Shown here piece by piece: positions 1-5,935 of a DNA stretch of 6,192 nt. This DNA is from Gammaproteobacteria bacterium (GTDB lineage Bacteria > Pseudomonadota > Gammaproteobacteria > Magnimaribacterales > AG-339-G14). The DNA is taken from contig NZFZ01000049.1 of NCBI GenBank assembly GCA_002689405.1, forward strand, positions 24,692 to 30,883, given 5' to 3'. Position 1 is the first letter of the stretch; each line of letters opens with the position of its first letter. The position numbers and the translations under genes were made by a program. The notes below the pieces were generated by a model, which did no database searches, was not told the DNA's origin, and worked only from the letters and a program-made list of their open reading frames with translations.

Positions 1-740
1 AGCATATTAAATTTTCTATTTACAGAGAATACTCCAGTTGATGAATCAAAATTTGAAAAATCTCGATAAACCTGTCTCGATAGAGAAACCACATAATTAA
101 TCGTATCTCCTCTGGGATGTCTTAAGTCTTGAGTAATTTGCGTCGAAAAGGCTGCAGTGTAATAGGCATCGGACTTAGGTTTGTTTGATATATTTAGATC
201 AATCGCTCCTAAATCTCCTACTATAGTTACCACATCTGTATCTAATCCAGCATTAGCATTGCTCGACATCCCTGCTCCTATGGAAACTACAGACTGTGTT
301 TTAAATAACCTAGTTTCATTATCAATTTGTTCAAGAAAAACGTCTACTTTCTCTTTAACTTCTTGAGGCGGATCATAATTTTCAACATCATCTAAATATC
401 TTTTTGCTGAAGCATATGCTCCTAATCTAAAATACAAAACTCCAAGTTCTAGCTTAATTCGAGGCAAGTCAGGCTTATAAATTAACATTTGCTCGAAAAC
501 TCCTATTGCTGCCTCTAAATCTCCAACTAGAATTGATAAGTTTGCATAATTAAAAAGATTCTCAAGATTTGTTGGGTCATCAATTATTGAATCAAAAACC
601 TTTTGCCTCTCTATTTGAGTTGCTCTTAACTTTTCGGGATCTGTAATAGATGGTGGTACATTTTGCGCTATAAGATTTATACTTAGACAAAAGCATAAAA
701 ATAATATGAATCTTCTTGTTAAAGATGCTGATGTTTTCAT
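1..740 (-). CDS. TPR plus Slam/DUF560-like outer-membrane beta-barrel protein (C-terminus outside the window)
   Basis: The minus-strand frame is open from an ATG at 740 to the window edge, giving 246 codons with no stop. Residues 1-25 form a signal peptide: a basic start (KTSASLTRR), a hydrophobic core and a likely cleavage after NLIA. Residues about 60-92 and 93-125 are two TPR-like helical hairpins (NYANLSILVGDLEAAIGVF and LELGVLYFRLGAYASAKRYL). From about residue 148 the pattern changes to alternating beta-strands, opening with G-A-G-M-S-S-N-A-N-A-G at 155-165. TPR followed by a barrel whose first strand ends in an 'SNANAG'-type motif is typical of Slam-like/DUF560 proteins, some of which help lipoproteins reach the surface; that role is not shown here. 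A Shine-Dalgarno-like AAAGGG lies 8 nt before the ATG. The gene is divergent from the CHASE2 cyclase. Most of the barrel is missing because of the window edge. A plain TPR outer-membrane protein of unknown function is the main alternative. Confidence 0.8.
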   Translation of the reverse strand, partial: MKTSASLTRRFILFLCFCLSINLIAQNVPPSITDPEKLRATQIERQKVFDSIIDDPTNLENLFNYANLSILVGDLEAAIGVFEQMLIYKPDLPRIKLELGVLYFRLGAYASAKRYLDDVENYDPPQEVKEKVDVFLEQIDNETRLFKTQSVVSIGAGMSSNANAGLDTDVVTIVGDLGAIDLNISNKPKSDAYYTAAFSTQITQDLRHPRGDTINYVVSLSRQVYRDFSNFDSSTGVFSVNRKFNM

Positions 741-748
741 TAGTAAAA

Positions 749-754
749 CCCTTT
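749..754 (-). promoter_or_regulatory. Ribosome binding site of the TPR/Slam-like gene
   Basis: On the minus strand AAAGGG lies 8 nt before the ATG at 740, a normal Shine-Dalgarno match and distance. It supports 740 as the true start. Confidence 0.55.
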
Positions 755-779
755 CGAAACGAATTATATTAAAAATAAA

Positions 780-798
780 GGTAATATTGGGTAATATT
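780..798. repeat. Tandem 9-bp direct repeat GGTAATATT, period 10 bp
   Basis: GGTAATATT occurs at 780-788 and again at 790-798, separated by one G. The 10-bp period, about one helical turn, places both copies on the same DNA face, as in tandem activator or repressor half-sites. It ends 14 bp before the cyclase start codon, so it overlaps the likely promoter or leader. Chance in AT-rich DNA is possible, although each copy includes a GG. Confidence 0.5.
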
Positions 799-812
799 TT
801 TTTAAAGACAGA

Positions 813-2996
813 ATGAATTTTTCAAAAATAGGAAGATATTTATTAATACCTTTTGCAGTCTTTGTGAGTTTTATTCCTATTTTTGACCCTTTAAATGTTT
901 TTTCAAGTTTAAGAAATACTGCTTTTGATTTATTTCAAAATATCTCTCCGAGAGAATCAATATCTTCAGATGCTGTAATAGTTTTAGATATTGATGAAAA
1001 ATCTCTTTCAGAGATAGGGCAATGGCCCTGGCCAAGAAGTGTTCTTGCGAATTTAGTTAATAAAACCTATCTCTCAGCTTCTCTAGGATTTGATATTGTT
1101 TTTGCCGAATTCGACAGAACAGGCTCAAATGAATTAAAAAAACAGTATAAAAATAATACCTCTCTCATAGAAATTCTAAATGAAGTTCCAGATAATGATG
1201 ATATTTTTGCAAATTCTATTAAAAATCATGGAACGGTAGTCCTTGGAGCAATACCGAGCAATACAATAAATAGTAATTTTCTAATGAAATTTGGTCTTAT
1301 CGAGCAAGGAGATGATCCAAGAAAATTTTTACAAAAGTACTCTGGAATACAAACTAATTTACAAAATCTAGATGATTCTGCAACTGGAATTGGAAGTATG
1401 AGCATTGGTAATAATGACTCAATTATCAGGAGACTTCCTCTGTTTGAAAATATAAATGGAAATCTTGTTCCATCTTTATCTTTAGAAATCTTAAGGGTTG
1501 CTATAGGGGCAAGTACTTTTCAAATAAAATCTTCAAATGCTTCAGGAGAAAGTGCTTTAGGAGAAGAAACAGGTATAAATCATGTTAAATTAGGAAATTT
1601 AATCATCCCAACTAACGAAGATGGATCTGCTTGGATTCATTATTCAAATAAGCCTGTTAAAACTATCCCCATATGGGAGGTACTTAGTCCTAAGTACTCT
1701 CAAGAAGACTTTGAAGGAAAGATTTTAATTGTTGGTACTAGTGCTCCAGGATTGTTTGATTTGAGATCAACGCCAATTGAAAATAATGTTCCAGGAGTAA
1801 ATATAATTGCAAATTTAACAGATCAAATTCTTTCGGGTCAATTTCTAAAGAGACCTGATTGGATATTTGGTATGGAAGTAATAACCGGATTGTTTTTGGC
1901 ACTACTTATCACTTTTTTTATTCAATATTTAGGTCCAATAGGAGGTTTATTTGTATTTGTCTTAGGAAATGGTATTTCCTCTTTTGGTAGTTTTTATATT
2001 TTTAGCTCTTATAGCTATTTAGTCGATCCAATATCTCCTCTTGTAATATGTCTTATTTGCTACTTAGTCATAACGTTTTTTAATTTTCTTTTTACGGAAT
2101 TAGAAAGAAGTAAGGTAAGAAACGCATTTTCTCAATATATGTCACCTGTAATGGTTGAGAAATTAGCTCAATCAAGCGAATCTCTTAAGCTTGGCGGGGA
2201 AAGAAAAGAAATGACCTTTCTTTTTTCAGACATTAGAGGATTTACTTCTATTTCTGAAAAATATAAAGGCGATCCAGAAGCTTTAACTGATTTGATTAAT
2301 AATCTATTAACTGTTTTATCCAATGAAATATTAAATAATCAAGGAACCATAGATAAATATATGGGAGATTGTATTATGGCTTTTTGGAATGCGCCCTCTG
2401 AAGATCCAGAACACAGAGAAAAATCAATAGATGCTGCTTTTGCAATGAGCAAAGCTTTAGAAAAATTAAACAAAGATCTAAAAAGATCTGATGAAGATAA
2501 ATTATCTGTAGGTATTGGAATCAACACAGGTGAATGTATTGTTGGAAATATGGGATCTGATAAAAGATTTGACTATACAGTGCTTGGAGATGCGGTTAAT
2601 TTAGCTTCTCGTCTAGAAGGTCAATCTGGCAATTATGGGATGCAGATTATTCTGGGTGAAGGATCTATTCAAGGTCTTTCCAAAGATAAATATTCTGTAT
2701 GCGAGCTTGATTTGATAGCGGTGAAAGGAAAATCAGAGCCTGTAACAATCTATACGGTGTTTAATAGAGAGGACTCCGAGATTGCAGATGAAGATTTTTT
2801 ACTAGAACATCAAGATTTTTTAAAGAATTACAGAAGTCAAAATTGGTCAAAAGCTAAAGAACATGTTGATAAATACAGGTTTTCTAAAACTGAATTTACT
2901 TTATACTACACGCTATTTTTAGAAAGGATAGATGAATTATCAAAACAAACCTTGCCAAAAGACTGGCCTGGAGTATTTATTGCAAAAACAAAGTAA
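813..2996 (+). CDS. CHASE2-domain class III adenylate cyclase
   Basis: This 727-residue membrane protein should convert ATP to cAMP in the cytoplasm in response to an extracytoplasmic signal. Residues 5-23 are an N-terminal membrane anchor. Residues about 32-345 are a periplasmic CHASE2 domain, recognised by VIVLDIDEKSL (55-65), GQWPWPR (69-75), the IVGTSAPGL stretch (306-314) and PGVNIIANL (327-335). Three membrane segments follow at about 353-371, 375-397 and 408-427, then the usual linker (AFSQYMSP, LGGERKEMTFLFSD). The cyclase domain (about 465-650) keeps both metal-binding aspartates, D473 and D519, and transition-state residues N596 and R600. K515 and T589 occupy the purine-selecting positions, a Lys/Thr pair typical of class IIIb adenylate cyclases and arguing against guanylate cyclase. 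The C-terminal tail (651-727, with LPKDWPG) resembles that of other CHASE2 cyclases. The start has only a weak upstream purine stretch (AAAGACAGA). It leads an apparent operon with the DUF481 and MscS genes. The CHASE2 ligand is unknown. Confidence 0.95.
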   Translation: MNFSKIGRYLLIPFAVFVSFIPIFDPLNVFSSLRNTAFDLFQNISPRESISSDAVIVLDIDEKSLSEIGQWPWPRSVLANLVNKTYLSASLGFDIVFAEFDRTGSNELKKQYKNNTSLIEILNEVPDNDDIFANSIKNHGTVVLGAIPSNTINSNFLMKFGLIEQGDDPRKFLQKYSGIQTNLQNLDDSATGIGSMSIGNNDSIIRRLPLFENINGNLVPSLSLEILRVAIGASTFQIKSSNASGESALGEETGINHVKLGNLIIPTNEDGSAWIHYSNKPVKTIPIWEVLSPKYSQEDFEGKILIVGTSAPGLFDLRSTPIENNVPGVNIIANLTDQILSGQFLKRPDWIFGMEVITGLFLALLITFFIQYLGPIGGLFVFVLGNGISSFGSFYIFSSYSYLVDPISPLVICLICYLVITFFNFLFTELERSKVRNAFSQYMSPVMVEKLAQSSESLKLGGERKEMTFLFSDIRGFTSISEKYKGDPEALTDLINNLLTVLSNEILNNQGTIDKYMGDCIMAFWNAPSEDPEHREKSIDAAFAMSKALEKLNKDLKRSDEDKLSVGIGINTGECIVGNMGSDKRFDYTVLGDAVNLASRLEGQSGNYGMQIILGEGSIQGLSKDKYSVCELDLIAVKGKSEPVTIYTVFNREDSEIADEDFLLEHQDFLKNYRSQNWSKAKEHVDKYRFSKTEFTLYYTLFLERIDELSKQTLPKDWPGVFIAKTK
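2970..2973 (+). promoter_or_regulatory. Ribosome binding site (GGAG) supporting a TTG start for the DUF481 gene
   Basis: GGAG lies inside the 3' end of the cyclase gene, exactly 6 nt before a TTG at 2980. Starting there gives a compact signal peptide. The in-frame ATG at 2932 has AAGGA only 3 nt upstream and would add 16 residues before the hydrophobic core. The same GGAG, 6 nt, TTG layout recurs at the DUF1508 gene. Confidence 0.55.
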
Positions 2997-3723
2997 ATTT
3001 TTTTTAATATTTGCTTTATTTTTATCTTCTTTCATCTATTCAGAGGCAATAGTAAATGTTGAAGACCTAAGAAGAGATGGAGAAAAAGGCTTTTTTGCTA
3101 ACATCTCAGGATCACTAAGTTTTTCAAGAGGAAATAGAAATAGAGATAGTTTTTCGCTTCAATCTTCTTTAGATTACAACGTAGAAGATTTAGAAACTTT
3201 TTTTGTTGTTAAGAGATCGCAAAAAAAAATAAATCAAAAAAATTATGATTCTGCAACATTGGCTCATTTAAGACTTAATTTTTTATTTGATAAAGACCCT
3301 AGTTTAGAAACATATATCCAATATACAAAGAATCCATTTAGAAAATTCAACAAGAGAGAATTGATTGGATTAGGCGCAAGATTTAATTTGGAAAATAATT
3401 TTAAAGTAGGTACTGGAGTTATGAATGAAGACGAAGAGGATTTGTTAGGAATTACTGATAATACTTTGAGGCTATCTACTTATTTTCACAGTGAATTTTT
3501 AATTGATGAAAATATTGTGTTTGATTTATCAGCTTTTGTGCAGCCTGCTTTGAGTTCTTTAAGCGATTACAAGGCAACTTTAATTGGTCAATTTGACTTT
3601 CATGTAAATGAAAATTTTAAAATTTCTCTTCAATACAATACTTTTTATGACTCAAAACCTCCTTCAAATGCTGTAAAAAAAGAAGAAGGATTTGCTACAG
3701 TATTTTCGTATAATTTCAATTAA
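2980..3723 (+). CDS. DUF481-family outer-membrane protein (YdiY-like)
   Basis: With the TTG start this is a 247-residue protein; with the ATG at 2932 it would have 263. It opens with a Sec signal peptide (MQKQSKFFLIFALFLSSFIYSEA, written here as two parts: basic start MQKQSK, then a hydrophobic core ending S-E-A). The rest is alternating beta-strands suited to an outer-membrane barrel. DUF481 hallmarks are SFSRGNRNRDS near residues 48-58, repeated G-x-G-x-R/F strands, and YDSKPP followed by VKK close to the C-terminus (a 'YDs.Pp..vkk' signature). The last residues are YNFN, so the terminal aromatic sits one position before the end. The family includes E. coli YdiY, historically called salt-induced; its molecular function is unclear. 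The gene overlaps the cyclase by 17 nt and ends 5 nt before the MscS gene, indicating translational coupling. A run of nine A's (3221-3229) lies inside the coding region. Confidence 0.85.
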   Translation: MQKQSKFFLIFALFLSSFIYSEAIVNVEDLRRDGEKGFFANISGSLSFSRGNRNRDSFSLQSSLDYNVEDLETFFVVKRSQKKINQKNYDSATLAHLRLNFLFDKDPSLETYIQYTKNPFRKFNKRELIGLGARFNLENNFKVGTGVMNEDEEDLLGITDNTLRLSTYFHSEFLIDENIVFDLSAFVQPALSSLSDYKATLIGQFDFHVNENFKISLQYNTFYDSKPPSNAVKKEEGFATVFSYNFN

Positions 3724-3728
3724 TAATT

Positions 3729-4826
3729 ATGAATGGTTTTTTTAATTTAATACTTGACGTTTGGAATCAAGATTTCCTAGGTATCTCAATTGGTAATGTA
3801 GTGATTTCCTTGATCATTATAGTTTCCTCTTTGATTTTGAGAGCTTTAATTATTTCTAGAGTTTTTAAATTTTTAGAAAATCTAGCTAAAGAAACTGAAA
3901 CAGAAGCCGATGATATTCTTCTAGAAACTCTTGAAAAACCCATTGGTAATGTCCCATTAGCTTTGGGGCTTTATTTAATTATTGAACTCCTGCCCTTATC
4001 AGGTATTGCAGATGTTTTTCTAACTAATTCAGTCAAAGCTTTAATCGCCTATACAATATTTAGCGTTCTTACTAAGGCAATAGGTCCAATATTTGAACTT
4101 CTTGCAATTAAATCTTGGGTAACTGCAGCTTTATCAATGTGGTTGGAAAGATTCACAAGAGTTTTAATATGGATTTTAGCAATCGCAATTATTTTGGATA
4201 TTTTTGGAGTTGAAATAGGCCCGATTATTGCAGGATTAGGACTGTTTTCTGTTGCCGTAGCATTAGGAGCTCAAGATTTATTCAAAAATCTTATCTCTGG
4301 GATACTTATTATTGCCGAAAATAGATTCCAACCTGGAGATAGAATTGAAGTCGATGGCAAGTTACACGGAATAGTTGAAACTATTGGCTTTAGATCAACA
4401 ATGATCAGGCTTTTTAATACTTCGCCTATGATAATTCCAAATAAAGATTTATCAGATGTCAATGTAACTAATCACGGAGAACTCAGGTATAGAAGAATTA
4501 AATGGCAAATTAATTTATTGTATTCAACATCGGTAGATCAATTAAAATCTATTTGTGATCAGATCGGTGTCTATATTAAAAATGACAAAGAAGGATTTGC
4601 AATCAATCCTGGACAAGAATCTTTTGCTAAAGCAGTAGAGTTTGGAGCAAGTTCAATTGATGTTGAAATCCTGTGTTATTCAGCTGAAAGAGATTATTCT
4701 CACTATACGGACTTAAAGCAAAAGCTAGTTCACAAAGTAATGGAAATTGTTAGAGAAAACGGTTCTGACTTTGCCTTCCCATCTAGATCAGTTTATGTAG
4801 AGTCTAGCCACGAAATAGAATCTTAA
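3729..4826 (+). CDS. MscS-family mechanosensitive ion channel
   Basis: This 365-residue inner-membrane channel should open under membrane tension and release ions and small solutes on hypo-osmotic shock. About five membrane segments are visible: near 20-43, 75-95, 102-125, 141-160 and the pore helix 163-196. The pore helix carries the Gly/Ala-rich packing pattern (AGLGLFSVAVALGAQDLFKN, about 168-187), followed by the signature RFQPGDRIEVDG (199-210), which leads into the beta domain (GIVETIGFRST, then IIPN at 235-238). The C-terminal alpha/beta domain ends with FAFPSRSVYVE, matching the 'FPxxxxY' end of the family. Five segments and 365 residues place it near the YnaI size class rather than the 286-residue, three-segment E. 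coli MscS. No cyclic-nucleotide-binding domain is fused to it, unlike bCNG-type members. It starts 5 nt after the DUF481 stop, without a clear Shine-Dalgarno sequence, so translation is probably coupled. Its stop is one base from the stop of the convergent K+ channel gene. Confidence 0.95.
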   Translation: MNGFFNLILDVWNQDFLGISIGNVVISLIIIVSSLILRALIISRVFKFLENLAKETETEADDILLETLEKPIGNVPLALGLYLIIELLPLSGIADVFLTNSVKALIAYTIFSVLTKAIGPIFELLAIKSWVTAALSMWLERFTRVLIWILAIAIILDIFGVEIGPIIAGLGLFSVAVALGAQDLFKNLISGILIIAENRFQPGDRIEVDGKLHGIVETIGFRSTMIRLFNTSPMIIPNKDLSDVNVTNHGELRYRRIKWQINLLYSTSVDQLKSICDQIGVYIKNDKEGFAINPGQESFAKAVEFGASSIDVEILCYSAERDYSHYTDLKQKLVHKVMEIVRENGSDFAFPSRSVYVESSHEIES

Positions 4827-4827
4827 G

Positions 4828-5856
4828 TTATCCAGTTCTATCTGCAGCACTTCGCTTTAAATCTTCAAATAAAGCTGGATATTCTTCTAATAATTCATCT
4901 AAAGATTCTTTAGAAAGTTTTAATAGCTTAGCTTCCTCTAAAACTGAAATAGTTGCATTTCTTTCAGCTTGGCTTATGAGGCCAGTTTCTCCGAAATAAT
5001 CGCCAGAGCCCAAAACAACGGGAGTTTCAATTTCAACCTGTACACTTCCAAATTCAATTATATAAAGGGCATCTGCAATATCGCCCTTTTTAAAAATAAC
5101 TTGTTTTGCCGGCAAAACAAGTGGTTCCAGTTTTGAATTAATTTTAGTAATCGCTCCTATTGGAAGGTTTGAAAATAAATTTATTTCAGTAATAGCTTCT
5201 AGAGAAACTAAAAAATTTCTTTTTTGAATATCTTCATAATATGCTGAAGCTAGAATTGCTGCAGGTAAAGCAAACATTGCAATACCTAAAAACATAGCAA
5301 AACTAGAGATAAGTTTACCTAGATCAGAGACAGGTGTTACATCACCATAACCAACTGTAGTTAGAGTAGCAATTCCATACCACATTGAATCTAATATATT
5401 TCCAAAAGCCTCTGGCTGAAGATCCTTCTCAAGAAAATGAATGACTACGGAAAAAATTAAAAGAAGAGAAAACACAACGATCTGAGTTCCTAAAATAGAA
5501 AGTCTTTGTTTCCAAATTGTTTTTAATAATGTGTTTGTTGGAAGTAATACTCTTAGTTGGCTAAAAATAGAATAGGCTCTAAAAATTCTAAAGATTCTTA
5601 AATCAAAAACACTAATAAACAGGTAGTTAAAGATAACAATAATATCTATTAGAAGTAAGGTAGAAAATTTTCTCTCTTTAAAAATTCTAAAAATGACTTC
5701 AAATACAAAAATACCAAACGAAAATAAAATAAAGTTTTCGGATAAAGTTAATAAATTATCGGATAATGAATATCCAGAAATGAGTATTTGATGGATGACA
5801 TTTAGAATAATTAAATACCCAATGAAATCATCAAAATACTTTTCAAAAACTTTCAT
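4828..5856 (-). CDS. Six-transmembrane potassium channel with C-terminal cyclic-nucleotide-binding domain
   Basis: The 342-residue protein has the architecture and size of the MlotiK1 class of bacterial cyclic-nucleotide-regulated K+ channels. Segments S1-S4 lie near 11-29, 41-60, 65-84 and 85-104. S4 has R87, R90 and R93 every third residue plus R102, as in a voltage sensor, and E53 and D71 could be counter-charges. S5 spans about 119-141, the pore helix 152-166, the K+ selectivity filter TVGYGD 167-172, and S6 about 178-206. The cNMP-binding domain occupies about 225-338. Its phosphate-binding cassette has FGE (288-290) and ERNAT (298-302), keeping E290, phosphate-contacting R299, A301 and T302, so ligand binding is plausible. 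cAMP made by the nearby cyclase is the obvious candidate ligand, but this is inferred. The ATG at 5856 is the only good start in the frame; no Shine-Dalgarno match precedes it (CCCCAAT), which is odd beside neighbours with clear ones. Confidence 0.94.
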   Translation of the reverse strand: MKVFEKYFDDFIGYLIILNVIHQILISGYSLSDNLLTLSENFILFSFGIFVFEVIFRIFKERKFSTLLLIDIIVIFNYLFISVFDLRIFRIFRAYSIFSQLRVLLPTNTLLKTIWKQRLSILGTQIVVFSLLLIFSVVIHFLEKDLQPEAFGNILDSMWYGIATLTTVGYGDVTPVSDLGKLISSFAMFLGIAMFALPAAILASAYYEDIQKRNFLVSLEAITEINLFSNLPIGAITKINSKLEPLVLPAKQVIFKKGDIADALYIIEFGSVQVEIETPVVLGSGDYFGETGLISQAERNATISVLEEAKLLKLSKESLDELLEEYPALFEDLKRSAADRTG

Positions 5857-5879
5857 ATTGGGGATTGATTCTATTAGAA

Positions 5880-5911
5880 AATTTACATAGAGTGAAATTT
5901 ATATGTAAATT
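5880..5911. repeat. 10-bp perfect inverted repeat with 12-bp spacer, candidate operator
   Basis: The arms AATTTACATA (5880-5889) and TATGTAAATT (5902-5911) are exact reverse complements separated by 12 bp, with centres 22 bp apart, about two helical turns. The position midway between divergent starts is where a dimeric regulator would control both genes. A folded RNA hairpin would be weak because the stem is almost all A-U, and no T-tract follows, so a DNA-level role is more likely than a terminator. Confidence 0.5.
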
Positions 5912-5924
5912 ATATGTTAAGTAT

Positions 5925-5929
5925 GGGAG
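5925..5929 (+). promoter_or_regulatory. Ribosome binding site (GGGAG) that fixes a TTG start for the DUF1508 gene
   Basis: GGGAG is followed by a 6-nt spacer and the TTG at 5936. An in-frame TAA at 5918-5920 and no ATG or GTG in between leave this TTG as the only upstream start. The overlapping ATG at 5923 is in another frame. Confidence 0.7.
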
Positions 5930-5935
5930 AAAACA

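Larger units (their letters stand above)
741..812. promoter_or_regulatory. Divergent intergenic region between the Slam-like gene and the cyclase operon
   Basis: These 72 AT-rich bases must hold the promoters of both divergent genes unless transcription comes from further away. A consensus-like -10 box TATAAT is present on the minus strand (plus-strand ATTATA, 763-768), about 22 nt before the Slam-like ATG. No convincing -35 box is seen 16-18 nt upstream of it. On the plus strand, TAATAT (792-797) with TTAAAA (769-774) 17 nt upstream is a weak promoter candidate for the cyclase. The region also contains the 8-bp palindrome TTTCGAAA (752-759) and a 9-bp direct repeat (780-798). The promoter assignments are guesses from sequence; only the repeats are seen directly. 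Confidence 0.4.
5857..5935. promoter_or_regulatory. Divergent intergenic region between the K+ channel and DUF1508 genes
   Basis: This 79-bp region separates two divergent start codons. A 10-bp inverted repeat, AATTTACATA (5880-5889) and TATGTAAATT (5902-5911), contains on each strand a -35-like TTTACA and a -10-like TAATTT/TAAATT hexamer 18 bp apart: plus strand TTTACA 5882-5887 and TAAATT 5906-5911; minus strand TTTACA 5909-5904 and TAAATT 5885-5880. A second minus-strand -10 candidate with the exact consensus TATAAT is at 5914-5909. The repeats are seen directly; promoter activity is inferred. Confidence 0.45.

Noticed and set aside
181..366. Plus-strand 61-codon reading frame
   Set aside because: It lies antisense to the TPR/Slam-like gene, whose protein has clear signal peptide, TPR and barrel features. 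The 61-residue product shows no domain or signal.
797..803. T-tract upstream of the cyclase start, considered as a terminator
   Set aside because: There is no upstream hairpin, and no plus-strand gene precedes it to terminate.
2339..2527. Minus-strand 62-codon reading frame
   Set aside because: It is antisense to the conserved cyclase catalytic domain and is explained by codon bias on the real strand.
2550..2620. Guanylate cyclase assignment for the catalytic domain
   Set aside because: The purine-selecting positions are K515 and T589, the adenylate-type pair; guanylate cyclases usually have Glu and Cys or similar residues there.
2998..3005. Run of eight T's just after the cyclase stop, resembling a terminator tail
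   Set aside because: No GC-rich stem precedes it, and the run encodes Phe-Phe-Leu of the DUF481 signal peptide in an overlapping gene.
4271..4462. Minus-strand 63-codon reading frame
   Set aside because: It is antisense to the MscS pore helix and beta domain and has no recognisable features of its own.
5923..5925. ATG considered as the start of the right-edge gene
   Set aside because: It is in a different frame from the DUF1508 coding sequence and overlaps the ribosome binding site of the TTG start.
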